Assembly: GCF_000317555.1 (NCBI RefSeq)
Contig: NC_019745.1
Span: 3,100,001 to 3,164,000 of the forward strand
Length of the DNA stretch: 64,000 nucleotides
Origin: Gloeocapsa sp. PCC 7428
GTDB lineage: Bacteria > Cyanobacteriota > Cyanobacteriia > Cyanobacteriales > Chroococcidiopsidaceae
Reading direction: 5' to 3'
Within the stretch, counting starts at the first letter, position 1. The number at the start of each line of letters is the position of its first letter. Positions 17,101-25,559 of this stretch are shown in pieces. The notes under the pieces are model-generated. The model did not search any database. It was not told the origin of the DNA and saw only the letters and a list, made by a program, of their open reading frames with translations. The position numbers and the translations under genes are program-made.

Positions 17101-18018
17101 ATGAGAAAATTTATTCCGCTGTGCTTTGTGACTTTTAGTTTAGTTCTGGCGATCGCTAGCTGTAACCCCAGCACAACAACAGGTGGCGGTGGTGATATTA
17201 TTGTTGCTTCTAAAGACTTTACTGAACAAGATATTCTCGGTGAACTTTTGGCGCAACATATCGAAAATACCACCGGATTAAGCGTTGATCGCCGCTTACA
17301 TTTGGGTGGAACTTTTGTTTGTCATCAAGCATTACTCGCTGGACAAATTGATACTTATATTGAATACACAGGTACAGCTTTCACTGGTATTTTAAAACAA
17401 AAACCGATCGGCGATCCGCAAGCAGTTTATCAACAAGTCAGATCGTCCTATGCAGAACAATTTGACCTGGAAGTCACATCCCCTTTAGGCTTTGAAAATA
17501 CCTTTGCGATTATTGTTCGCGGTGAAGATGCAAGAGCATATAATCTACAAACAATTTCGCAAGCTGCACAATATACTCCCCAATGGCAAGCAGGCTTTGG
17601 CTACGAATTTATTCAACGCGAAGATGGATTTCCTGGACTTGCTCAAACCTATAACTTACAATTTGCGCGATCGCCCCGTGTCATGGATTTAGGCTTAATG
17701 TATCGTGCGTTAATTGATCGGCAAGTTGATATGGTTGCAGGTAACTCTACCGACGGACAAATTGCCCGATTAGATTTAGCGATTCTTGAAGACGATAAAC
17801 GCTATTTCCCCCCTTACGAAGCTGCACCCATCATCCGCCAAGCAACTTTGAAGAAATACCCTCAGCTACTACCTGCAATGCAACAACTTGGCGATTTAAT
17901 TACTGAAGATGAAATGCGCAGTCTTAACTACCAAGTCGAAGGCGAATTACGCGATATTAAAGAAGTTGTGAGTGAATTTTTACAGGCTAAAATTCCACCA
18001 AAAAATGCGAAAAAGTAA
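17101..18018 (+). CDS. Glycine betaine/choline-type substrate-binding lipoprotein (OpuCC-like)
   Basis: 305 residues from the ATG at 17101. That start gives a lipoprotein signal: MRK, hydrophobic stretch, lipobox LAIASC with Cys21. An upstream in-frame ATG at 17074 would add nine residues before it. The mature part reads IIVASKDFTEQDILGELLAQHIE, LGGTFVCHQALLAGQIDTYIEYTGTA and AGNSTDGQIARLDL, diagnostic for OpuAC/OpuCC-type proteins binding betaine, choline or related compounds. It completes the ABC importer with the genes at 14844 and 15641. Uptake of compatible solutes for osmotic or drying stress is the likely role; the exact ligand is not determinable. Confidence 0.92.
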   Translation: MRKFIPLCFVTFSLVLAIASCNPSTTTGGGGDIIVASKDFTEQDILGELLAQHIENTTGLSVDRRLHLGGTFVCHQALLAGQIDTYIEYTGTAFTGILKQKPIGDPQAVYQQVRSSYAEQFDLEVTSPLGFENTFAIIVRGEDARAYNLQTISQAAQYTPQWQAGFGYEFIQREDGFPGLAQTYNLQFARSPRVMDLGLMYRALIDRQVDMVAGNSTDGQIARLDLAILEDDKRYFPPYEAAPIIRQATLKKYPQLLPAMQQLGDLITEDEMRSLNYQVEGELRDIKEVVSEFLQAKIPPKNAKK

Positions 18019-18204
18019 GGGGAAGGTAGTTGATTTTTTCATCTGCGCCTGATACAATTTTCTACATAATGGAAATCTGTGCAAAATTTTTATTTTTAGT
18101 TATATTTTCATTATGAAGAAAACCATATTGAAATAATACAACAAATTGCAGCAATTGTATACGACCAATTCAAAAAATATTCTTAATATATGAGCGCATG
18201 AAAA

Positions 18205-19038
18205 ATGACATATATCTATTATCTGAATGGGAAATATGTTGCGGCTGATGAAGCTTGTTTACCAATCAACGATTTAGGAATCGTCCGAGGATACGGTGTA
18301 TTTGATTTTTTACGGACATACAACGGAGTGCCATTCAAACTCCGCGAACACGTACAAAGACTACAAAAATCAGCAGAATTAATTGGGTTAAATTTACCAT
18401 GGTCAACGTTAGAAATTGAGGCGATCGCGCAAGAGACATTCAACCGCAATCATCTTCCAGACGCAAACATTCGCATCATCGCTACAGGCGGTATCGCAAC
18501 CGATTTCATCACTCCTTGCGGCGAACCCAGCTTAATTGTCATTGTGACTCCGGTAACAGAATATCCCGAAGCATATTACAAACAAGGCGTCAAAGTTATT
18601 ACAGTCCAAACGCAGCGATTCATACCAGGAGCAAAGAGTCTCAACTACATCTCTGCAATCATGGCATTACAACAAGCCAAACAAGTTAATGCAGTTGAAG
18701 CACTATATGTAAATCAGCATCACGTTTTAGAAGGAACAACGACAAACTTATTCGTCTTTCGAGATCATAAACTCATTACCCCAAAAGAAAATATCCTTCA
18801 CGGTATTACCAGAGAAGTTGTTTTAGAACTCGCCAAAAACAAGTTTGAGATTGTCGAACAGCCAATTTACTACAGCGACTTAAATCGTTGTGACGAAGCA
18901 TTCATCACCGCCACCAACAAAGAGATTATGCCAGTTACGCAAATCGACGATCTGCAAATCTCCAACGGCAAACCAGGAGAAAACACGCAACACCTTATGC
19001 ATCTGTTTCACAACTATACAAGATTGGGTAATTGGTAA
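18205..19038 (+). CDS. Class IV PLP-dependent aminotransferase (BCAT/DAAT-like)
   Basis: 277 residues. The fold-type IV pattern is clear: LNGKYVAADEACLPINDLGIVRGYGVFDFLRTYNG at the N-terminus, KSLNYISAIMAL containing the PLP Lys, EALYVNQHHVLEGTTTNLFVF, and ITPKENILHGITREVV. This family includes branched-chain aminotransferase, D-amino-acid aminotransferase and aminodeoxychorismate lyase, which cannot be told apart safely by eye. The C-terminal codons for GNW fall in a GGTAATT heptamer, and four more heptamers follow the stop (19051-19078). Next gene is gamma-glutamyltransferase, 45 bases downstream on the same strand. Confidence 0.9.
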   Translation: MTYIYYLNGKYVAADEACLPINDLGIVRGYGVFDFLRTYNGVPFKLREHVQRLQKSAELIGLNLPWSTLEIEAIAQETFNRNHLPDANIRIIATGGIATDFITPCGEPSLIVIVTPVTEYPEAYYKQGVKVITVQTQRFIPGAKSLNYISAIMALQQAKQVNAVEALYVNQHHVLEGTTTNLFVFRDHKLITPKENILHGITREVVLELAKNKFEIVEQPIYYSDLNRCDEAFITATNKEIMPVTQIDDLQISNGKPGENTQHLMHLFHNYTRLGNW

Positions 19039-19050
19039 GAAAAGTCAGTA

Positions 19051-19078
19051 CAATTACCAATTACCTATTACCCCTTAC
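19051..19078. repeat. Heptamer array CAATTAC x4
   Basis: CAATTAC, CAATTAC, CTATTAC, CCCTTAC fill the gap between the aminotransferase stop and the ggt start, a few bases before the ATG. The same word on the other strand (GGTAATT) is at 13110-13123 and an in-frame relative is in nadE. Confidence 0.8.
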
Positions 19079-19083
19079 CACTA

Positions 19084-20811
19084 ATGCCCGTAGCCTGCAA
19101 ATACAAGCCATTCACGCTTGTCGCGATTTCCCTGTGCTTCATCACACCGGCAAAAGCTGCGATCGCAGCTTTTGTCCAACCACTTCGTACTAAACAAGCA
19201 ATGGTTGTCTCTGCACATCCGTTAGCCAGCGAAGCAGGATTAGAAATACTACGTCAAGGTGGTAACGCAGTCGATGCAGCCGTCGCGACAACCTTTGCGA
19301 TTTCTGTCGTTGAACCCTTTTCTGCGGGAATTGGTGGCGGTGGTTTTCTGCTACTGCACCAGCCAGGGAAAGAAATGAGGGCATTAGATTTTCGCGAACG
19401 CGCACCATTAAAAGCAACGCGAAATATGTATTTAGACGCGCAAGGCAAAGTACGTCCAAATGCCAGTATAGACGGTTACTTATCTGTCGCCGTTCCAGGA
19501 ACCGTAGCCGGAATGTACGAAGTGCATCGCCAATACGGAAAACTACCTTGGGCGACATTAATGGCACCAGCGATTCGCTACGCGCGCGATGGTTTTGTGG
19601 TATCGCAAAGATATACGAATGCTGCCGAAAGTCGTCAAGCCGCGATCTTAGCCAATCCCGCAGCGCGACAAATTTTTACACGCGACGGTAGAATGTACCA
19701 GGCAGGCGAGAAATTAGTACAGCGCGATTTAGCAAAAACATTACAATCAGTCGCCCAGAATCCGCAAAGCTTTTATACCGAAAATATTGCCCGTGCGATC
19801 GCATCCGACATGGCAAAAAACGGTGGTTTAATTACCCTCACAGATCTCAAAATCTATCAACCGATTTGGCGTACTCCCGTTTGTGGCAATTTCCGCAACT
19901 ACCGCGTGTGTTCGATGCCGCCGCCGTCTTCGGGAGGCGTACACTTATTACAGATGCTGAATATCATTGGCAATACCGATTTAAAATCGCTCTTGTGGCG
20001 TAATCCTGACGCACTGCATCTGATGGTAGAAGCGATGCGGATTGCGTATGCGGATCGATCCGAACATCTCGGCGATCCTGATTTTGTCAAAGTTCCTGTG
20101 CAACAATTGATTAGTCGCGACTATGCTTTGCAAAGACGTCAAGAAATTCGCATGGATAGCGTACGACGTTCGAGTGAAGTCAAACCAGTAGATCGCCAAA
20201 CGCTACTGCGCTACATTAAAGGCAAAGAATCATCAGATACCAGTCATTTAACCGTCATCGATCCGCAGCGTAACGCCGTGAGTCTCACGTTTACGATTAA
20301 TTACGGCTTCGGTTCTGGTGTCGTAACGCCAGGAACAGGAATTCTCCTCAACGACGAAATGGACGATTTTGCTGCTGCGCCAGGGGTTCCCAATGCTTAC
20401 GGGCTTGTTGGTGGAGAGGCAAATGCGATCGCCCCGCGTAAAACTCCCTTGTCGAGTATGACACCCACCATCGTCACCGAAAACAATCGCTTGCGAATGG
20501 CAGTCGGCGCACCTGGCGGTAGTACGATCATCACCACAGTCTTGCAAACAATCCTCAACGTTTTAGAATATGGCATGGATGCCGGATCTGCGGTAGCTGC
20601 ACCGCGAATTCATCACCAATGGCTACCCGATGAATTACGGATCGAACCTTTTGGCTTAGACTATGCCACGATTGCCGAATTGTGCCGTCGCGGACATAAA
20701 ATTGAAGAGCGATCGCCGTGGGGAAATGCAAATGCGATCGTTGTCACTCCAGATAATACACTAGAAGGTGCTGCCGATCCGCGTGGAGAAGGTTCACCGA
20801 GAGGATTTTAA
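19084..20811 (+). CDS. ggt: Gamma-glutamyltransferase
   Basis: 575 residues, the normal precursor length. A signal peptide (residues 1-26, ending at AKA) directs it to the periplasm. The self-cleavage site and catalytic Thr386 lie in SSDTSHLTVID, separating large and small subunits; glycine-rich GGNAVDAAVA, GGIGGGGFLL and the substrate loop LSSMTPTIV are present. It hydrolyses or transfers the gamma-glutamyl group of glutathione. The start ATG at 19084 follows a heptamer array, so there is no normal ribosome binding site. Same strand as the aminotransferase, possibly cotranscribed. Confidence 0.96.
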   Translation: MPVACKYKPFTLVAISLCFITPAKAAIAAFVQPLRTKQAMVVSAHPLASEAGLEILRQGGNAVDAAVATTFAISVVEPFSAGIGGGGFLLLHQPGKEMRALDFRERAPLKATRNMYLDAQGKVRPNASIDGYLSVAVPGTVAGMYEVHRQYGKLPWATLMAPAIRYARDGFVVSQRYTNAAESRQAAILANPAARQIFTRDGRMYQAGEKLVQRDLAKTLQSVAQNPQSFYTENIARAIASDMAKNGGLITLTDLKIYQPIWRTPVCGNFRNYRVCSMPPPSSGGVHLLQMLNIIGNTDLKSLLWRNPDALHLMVEAMRIAYADRSEHLGDPDFVKVPVQQLISRDYALQRRQEIRMDSVRRSSEVKPVDRQTLLRYIKGKESSDTSHLTVIDPQRNAVSLTFTINYGFGSGVVTPGTGILLNDEMDDFAAAPGVPNAYGLVGGEANAIAPRKTPLSSMTPTIVTENNRLRMAVGAPGGSTIITTVLQTILNVLEYGMDAGSAVAAPRIHHQWLPDELRIEPFGLDYATIAELCRRGHKIEERSPWGNANAIVVTPDNTLEGAADPRGEGSPRGF

Positions 20812-20821
20812 TTCAATCGCA

Positions 20822-21079
20822 TTATTTCAAAATTTCTGCCTCTGTCGCAATTTTCCCAAATTCTGTAGCGCGGGCGCTGGGTACCAAAATCCAGCCTTGC
20901 TTGATCAGTTTTTGGTAAGTTGCCCAACCTTTGGAACCGCCAGGAATTCGGTAATCGGGTACTGCATACTGCGGGAAATGCGTGTAAGGCTTCCACGGTT
21001 CATTTGGTGCAGCTTGTAAATACAAAACTTTCTCGCCATCTGTACCGGATTTCGATAGCCAGCACAATTGTCGAGGCAT
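20822..21079 (-). CDS. Conserved hypothetical small protein
   Basis: 85 residues from the ATG at 21079, chosen over a start 14 codons upstream because AAGGAG lies 7 bases before it. The protein starts MPRQLCWLSKSG and is rich in aromatic residues (NEPWKPYTHFPQY) with a helix-like tail WATYQKLIKQGWILVPS. I recognise no domain. It ends 10 bases from the convergent ggt stop. Confidence 0.75.
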   Translation of the reverse strand: MPRQLCWLSKSGTDGEKVLYLQAAPNEPWKPYTHFPQYAVPDYRIPGGSKGWATYQKLIKQGWILVPSARATEFGKIATEAEILK

Positions 21080-21370
21080 AGGCACTCCTTGTCTCAAATA
21101 ACGGCATAAAACGCAATGCACTCATTCGCATTTAGCAAAAGCTTGTCTTTAGGCTGATAACTTTGAAGAAGTATGTAGCCTCAAGCTTATAAATGTTTAA
21201 GCACACTAATGTACGTTTGTCAAGACTCATGTCTTGCAGTCAAGATACTTTTTTCTTTAATTTTTGTATATCTATCTAGGGTAAGACTTCATATTTAGTG
21301 ACGTCGCTAGGTGCTGGGGATCGCCTTGTAGTAAGGTTTGACAGTGAAGCAATTACCTGGAGGAAAATAG

Positions 21371-21405
21371 GGGTCAAAGGTCAGAGGTCAAAACTCAAAA
21401 CTCAT
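21371..21405. repeat. Five heptamers overlapping the end of the DUF1802 gene
   Basis: GGGTCAA, AGGTCAG, AGGTCAA, AACTCAA, AACTCAT in direct succession. The stop codon of the DUF1802 gene (21395-21397) is inside the array, so the repeat supplies its last residues. Confidence 0.75.
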
Positions 21406-21991
21406 CACTTACCCCCTGTGTCACATGCCTAATTTTATGGCGAACTTCTGCCGCGATTTGAGAATAAGCAGCGTCGGATAAAACGGGTTGGGAGTTTTCG
21501 AGAGAAATTGTCTGTGCTAAATCAATCCACGACTTACAACCGCCGTACTCTGCACGATAAGGAATATGATGCACTTGGGGAAGAGTGTAAACTCGTAGCA
21601 GCAAAATATAAAGTGGCTGACGCGATTTCCATTTCAGGCGATCGCGAGTAAACTTGTCATTCCAGATATGAAATGGCAGTAACGCTTCCACCACTTGCGG
21701 ATCGCTGACTGGTAAAATATCCGTAATTTCTGCCCAACTACTGATACGCACAGTTTCCGGATGCCAACCAGAAGCAACTGGGGTGACAGCATTAGCGTAT
21801 TCTGGTTTTAACAATGCAGGTTGCTGATGCTCGTAGGTAGGATACAGCAAAACTTGGTCGCAAGCAACGCGAAAGCGTCCGCCTTGTTCGTGAATCCCAC
21901 CTTTGCGTAGCAGCATAATTGTTTTTGCTTGTTCTAGCGCTGCAACTGCTACCGCCCATTCTTTGAGTGCATGGCAAGTGTTTAATTGCAT
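21395..21991 (-). CDS. DUF1802 family protein
   Basis: 198 residues from the ATG at 21991; a TTG four codons upstream is possible. Family features are LKEWAVAVAALEQAKTIMLLRKGGIHEQGGRF near the start and a later WNDKFTRDRLKWKSRQPLYILLLRVY. The family is found in cyanobacteria and a few other bacteria and has no known activity. The start MQLNTCHALKEW is typical. The last codons are provided by a heptamer repeat. It appears to be a single-gene unit. Confidence 0.85.
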   Translation of the reverse strand: MQLNTCHALKEWAVAVAALEQAKTIMLLRKGGIHEQGGRFRVACDQVLLYPTYEHQQPALLKPEYANAVTPVASGWHPETVRISSWAEITDILPVSDPQVVEALLPFHIWNDKFTRDRLKWKSRQPLYILLLRVYTLPQVHHIPYRAEYGGCKSWIDLAQTISLENSQPVLSDAAYSQIAAEVRHKIRHVTQGVSDEF

Positions 21992-22040
21992 AGAAGGGGT
22001 CAAGGATTTCTGACCTCAAATGATGGCTAAATATTATTTT

Positions 22041-22135
22041 AGCCCTGCGACTGAAGTCGGGGCTATCCAAACAAAGTGCGCACGGCAGCACACTCAAAAT
22101 GATATTTTGTTTAGTTAGTGGCGAATTTATTCGCC
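22041..22135. repeat. Multi-hairpin dispersed element, copy 1
   Basis: Nested hairpin AGCCC-tgc-GACT-ga-AGTC-g-GGGCT (22041-22064), an imperfect AGTGCGC/GCACACT hairpin (about 22074-22094) and a perfect GGCGAAT-tt-ATTCGCC hairpin (22120-22135). The same series occurs near 37206 and 54960. Confidence 0.7.
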
Positions 22136-22271
22136 GAATATTCCGGTGAGATGTAAAAAATCAAAATTATCAATTTATCAATTGCCAATTAAAAAAAAGT
22201 AGGTGGAGAATGTAATGACACCTACTTTATTGCTAATAACATAGCAGTTGATTAGTTTGTCATAATTCTAC

Positions 22272-22424
22272 TTACCAATCAGCATTACGTTGAGGTTTGA
22301 AAGGTTCTCCTGTAAACGGCTGTACTCCCGTTGCTGGATAAGCATCATCACTTGGTCCAAAAATCCGCGTAACAGCTTCTGAAATATAGCGAGTCATGCT
22401 GTCAATTATGCGATAAATACTCAT
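22272..22424 (-). CDS. Small conserved-looking protein, 50 residues
   Basis: Read directly from the sequence: ATG at 22424 to TAA at 22272. GGAG lies 9 bases before the ATG. The product begins MSIYRIIDSMTRYISEAV and continues RIFGPSDDAYPATGVQPF with a C-terminal PQRNADW. It is a helix-like N-terminus followed by a Pro/Gly/Asp segment. The composition and ribosome binding site argue for a real gene; I have an impression of similar small proteins in other cyanobacteria but cannot check. Function unknown. No other gene occupies this stretch. Confidence 0.75.
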   Translation of the reverse strand: MSIYRIIDSMTRYISEAVTRIFGPSDDAYPATGVQPFTGEPFKPQRNADW

Positions 22425-22807
22425 AGGATATTTCTCCTAATGATGATTATGATCGATTCAATTCTGAATATGTGTAGTTTAATTCCCTTCTGCTTTCATT
22501 ATGATACGTGCTTAATTCTTTGCGCATATTTGTAATGCTTATTTGTTTATGTTTGCAATACTTTATTAGGAATCACTAGTCAGGGATCAGAGATTGTAAA
22601 AGAAGTTTGCGCTTTGTCGATACCAAGCTCAATGGAATTAAATATAGTAAATTTGACTACAAACAAACATAAACAAGTATGTCTTTTGTGTAATCTTTCC
22701 CTCAATATCTGCCAAAAGTCCGATTTGCTGGGAAATAATCACAGCTTGCTTGACAAGATTTTGGTGAAATACACTATAATTGAGCAAACTACCAGAATTG
22801 CTGTGTA
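22425..22807. other. Upstream region of the NAD operon
   Basis: 383 bases between the small gene and pncB. It contains a promoter-like sequence at 22750-22780 and a quasi-palindrome TAGTaAATTTgACTA near 22645-22660 that might be an operator. A 64-codon frame ending one base into pncB is not convincing. Confidence 0.5.
22750..22780 (+). promoter_or_regulatory. Putative sigma70-type promoter of pncB
   Basis: TTGACA (22750-22755) and TATAAT (22775-22780), both consensus, with a slightly long 19-base spacer, 27 bases before the pncB ATG. Confidence 0.6.
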
Positions 22808-24184
22808 ATGGCACCTTCCCTCGATTGGGTATCAACGCAAGAACTGACGCTAACTCCAGAAGATTATAGTTTGCTGACAGATCTTTATCAGCTGACAATG
22901 GCAGCTTGCTATACAGGAGAAGGACTAGAGCAAAAATGGGCAAGTTTTGAACTATTTACCCGCCGCTTACCAGACGATTTTGGCTACTTGATCGCAATGG
23001 GATTAGCCCAAGCGTTAGAGTATCTTGAAAATTTGCACTTTACTCGAACGCAGATATCAGCTTTAAAAGCAACAAAAATTTTTACCCACGCTCCAGAAAA
23101 CTTTTGGACACTGCTAGAATCAGGACGCTTTACCGGAGACGTGTGGGCAGTACCTGAAGGAACCGCAGTTTTTGCGAATGAACCACTTCTACGAGTTGAA
23201 GCCCCCTTGTGGCAAGCGCAGCTAGTAGAAACATATTTACTCAATACACTAAATTTCCAAACATTAGTCGCAACCCGCGCCGCACGCATCCGCGATATCG
23301 CTGGATCGTCCGCAACACTTTTAGAATTCGGGACGCGACGGGCTTTTAGTCCGCAATCTTCACTTTGGGCAGCACGCGCAGCGCTAGCCGCTGGCTTAGA
23401 TTCTACCTCGAATGTGTTAGCAGCATTGCAACTTGAAAGTCAACCGAGCGGGACAATGGCGCATTCTTTGGTAATGGCGATCGCTGCGATGGAAGGTACC
23501 GAAGACCAAGCTTTTACCGCATTTCACCGTTATTTTCCAGGCGCACCTTTACTCATTGACACCTACGATACCGTAGCAGCAGCGCAACGTTTATCTAAAA
23601 AAGTGCAAGCAGGAGAAATGCAACTTGCAGGAGTGCGGTTAGATTCGGGAGACTTAGTAACGCTGTCGCAACAAGTGCGATCGCTTTTGCCAGGAGTCAG
23701 TATTTTTGCCAGCGGCGATCTCGATGAGTGGGAAATTGCCCGACTCAAAGCACAAGGGGCAGAAATTGACGGTTATGGCTTGGGAACGCGTTTAGTGACG
23801 GGTACGCCCGTCAACGGAGTCTACAAAATTGTAGAAATTGAAGGCATCCCAGTGATGAAACAATCGAGTGGAAAAGCGACGTATCCTGGACGTAAGCAGA
23901 TTTTTCGGAGTTATGCGGCAAATCAAGCAATCAAAGACTGTTTAGGTTTAGTAACCGAAACTGATGCGCAACCATTATTACAACTTGTGATGCAGCAAGG
24001 CAAACGCATACAACCGCCAGAGACATTAGATGACATTCGCGATCGCACAACTCGTTCAGTTGCAAGTTTACCTGATACCGTCCGGCGACTTGATAAACCG
24101 ACGTCTTTACCTGTAGAAATATCACCCGCGTTGCAGCAGTTAACCGAGAAAACTCGACTAGCTGAAGCAACCGTCACCGCATAG
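22808..24184 (+). CDS. pncB: Nicotinate phosphoribosyltransferase
   Basis: 458 residues. The sequence LLTDLYQLTMAACYTGEGLEQKWASFELFTRRLP is the standard N-terminus of bacterial PncB/NAPRTase. LLEFGTRRAFSPQSS, GTMAHSLVMA, LIDTYDTV and VRLDSGDL line the active site; the phosphoribosyl-binding FASGDLDEW region is intact. It converts nicotinate and PRPP to nicotinate mononucleotide, the entry of NAD salvage. Next gene, nadD, begins 18 bases downstream on the same strand, giving an NAD operon pncB-nadD-nudix-nadE. Confidence 0.96.
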   Translation: MAPSLDWVSTQELTLTPEDYSLLTDLYQLTMAACYTGEGLEQKWASFELFTRRLPDDFGYLIAMGLAQALEYLENLHFTRTQISALKATKIFTHAPENFWTLLESGRFTGDVWAVPEGTAVFANEPLLRVEAPLWQAQLVETYLLNTLNFQTLVATRAARIRDIAGSSATLLEFGTRRAFSPQSSLWAARAALAAGLDSTSNVLAALQLESQPSGTMAHSLVMAIAAMEGTEDQAFTAFHRYFPGAPLLIDTYDTVAAAQRLSKKVQAGEMQLAGVRLDSGDLVTLSQQVRSLLPGVSIFASGDLDEWEIARLKAQGAEIDGYGLGTRLVTGTPVNGVYKIVEIEGIPVMKQSSGKATYPGRKQIFRSYAANQAIKDCLGLVTETDAQPLLQLVMQQGKRIQPPETLDDIRDRTTRSVASLPDTVRRLDKPTSLPVEISPALQQLTEKTRLAEATVTA

Positions 24185-24201
24185 CCAATCAAAAATCTAA
24201 A

Positions 24202-24804
24202 ATGCTCAAAATTGCGTTATTTGGTACAAGTGCTGATCCTCCTACCGCTGGACATCAAGCGATTATTAGCTGGTTGTCACAACACTACGATTGGGTGGCA
24301 GTATGGGCAGCAGATAATCCCTTTAAGTCTCATGCTTCACCGTTAGAACATCGCGCCGCTATGCTGCGGTTACTCATTGAGGATATCAATCCGCCGCGAC
24401 ACAACATCGGTTTACATCAAGAATTGAGCAGTCACCGCACGCTAGAAACAGTCAACAAAGCAAAACAACGCTGGGATAAAGACGCAACGTTTACACTCGT
24501 TATTGGTTCGGATTTGGTACACCAGTTACAACAATGGTACGCCGTTGAAGAATTGTTGCAACAAGTACAGTTACTCGTCGTACCGCGACCAGGATATGAA
24601 GTAGCAGAAAGTGACTTACAACAGCTAAGACAGTTGGGCGCGAAGTTTGCGATCGCTAACCTAACTGCACCAGATGTGTCCTCAACCGCGTATCGTGAAA
24701 GTGGAGATTCTGAAGCTTTAACGCCTCCCGTAGAAGCATATATTCATCAACAGCATTTGTACGAATGCCAACACGCAGCCAAAGAAACATTGCCGACGTG
24801 GTAA
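24202..24804 (+). CDS. nadD: Nicotinate-nucleotide adenylyltransferase
   Basis: 200 residues. Nucleotidyltransferase motif GTSADPPTAGHQ at 8-19 (the T/H-x-G-H type), NPFKSHASPLEHRAAML substrate loop, and VSSTAYR near 155 in place of the usual ISSTxIR. It adenylates nicotinate mononucleotide to deamido-NAD. It follows pncB by 18 bases and overlaps the Nudix gene by 40 bases, indicating tight cotranslation. Confidence 0.93.
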   Translation: MLKIALFGTSADPPTAGHQAIISWLSQHYDWVAVWAADNPFKSHASPLEHRAAMLRLLIEDINPPRHNIGLHQELSSHRTLETVNKAKQRWDKDATFTLVIGSDLVHQLQQWYAVEELLQQVQLLVVPRPGYEVAESDLQQLRQLGAKFAIANLTAPDVSSTAYRESGDSEALTPPVEAYIHQQHLYECQHAAKETLPTW

Positions 24805-25502
24805 AGCCACAGCCCTTAGCAGATTTCAAGGTTGGGGTAGACAACGCAATTTTTTCAGTTGATACCGCCCAAAATCGGCTTTTAGTCCTACTCGTGATGC
24901 GACAACAACCGCCTTTTTTAGGTCAATGGTGTTTACCTGGAACTTTAGTACGCCAGGGCGAATCACTAGAAGATGCCGCATATCGGATTCTGGCAGAGAA
25001 AATTCGTGTCGAAAATTTATATTTAGAGCAATTGTATACGTTCGGCGGACCAGAACGCGATCCGCGCGAAGAAACCGACAAAGTGCGCTATCTTTCAGTC
25101 AGTTACTTTGCGTTAGTGCGCTACGAAGATGCCGAACTCATCGCCGATGGTGTTAGCGGTATTGCTTGGTATCCTGTAAAACAAGTACCGCAACTCGCGT
25201 TTGACCACAACGAAATTTTAGCTTACGGACACCGCCGACTCAAAAATAAACTCGAATACAGCCCTGTGGCGTTTGATGTCTTACCCGAAGTCTTTACACT
25301 CAACGATCTCTATCAGCTTTATACAACGGTTTTAGGCGAATTCTCCGATTATTCTAACTTCCGCGCCCGACTCCTCAAGCTCGGTTTTTTGTGCGATACA
25401 GGTTTAAAAGTCTCGCGCGGTGCAGGACGTCCCGCCAGTTTATACCGCTTCAATGCTACCGCCTTTGCTCCCTTTAAGGATAAACCTTTAGTATTTATTT
25501 AG
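24765..25502 (+). CDS. Nudix-like regulator of NAD metabolism (NrtR-like)
   Basis: 245 residues. An N-terminal Nudix fold (about 20-150) is followed by a winged-helix-like domain (LNDLYQLYTTVLGEFSDYSNFRARLLKLGFL and SRGAGRPASLYRF). The Nudix box reads GTLVRQGESLEDAAYRILAEKI: the catalytic RExxEE is degraded to RILAEK, so hydrolysis is unlikely. This combination is that of NrtR, a transcription repressor of NAD genes that senses ADP-ribose. Its position inside the NAD operon fits. The start overlaps nadD by 40 bases; a GTG at 24798 would nearly remove the overlap. The operator was not established. Confidence 0.88.
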   Translation: MPTRSQRNIADVVKPQPLADFKVGVDNAIFSVDTAQNRLLVLLVMRQQPPFLGQWCLPGTLVRQGESLEDAAYRILAEKIRVENLYLEQLYTFGGPERDPREETDKVRYLSVSYFALVRYEDAELIADGVSGIAWYPVKQVPQLAFDHNEILAYGHRRLKNKLEYSPVAFDVLPEVFTLNDLYQLYTTVLGEFSDYSNFRARLLKLGFLCDTGLKVSRGAGRPASLYRFNATAFAPFKDKPLVFI

Positions 25503-25559
25503 CGATCTTCAATAGCAACCATTCCGACACAACCGTACTTTCGATTTCACGCACTCTTT

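Noticed and set aside
20248-20547. 99-codon minus-strand frame within ggt
   Set aside because: Antisense of a strongly supported gene with intact catalytic motifs.
22614-22808. 64-codon frame just before pncB
   Set aside because: Runs through the promoter at 22750-22780 and has no ribosome binding site.
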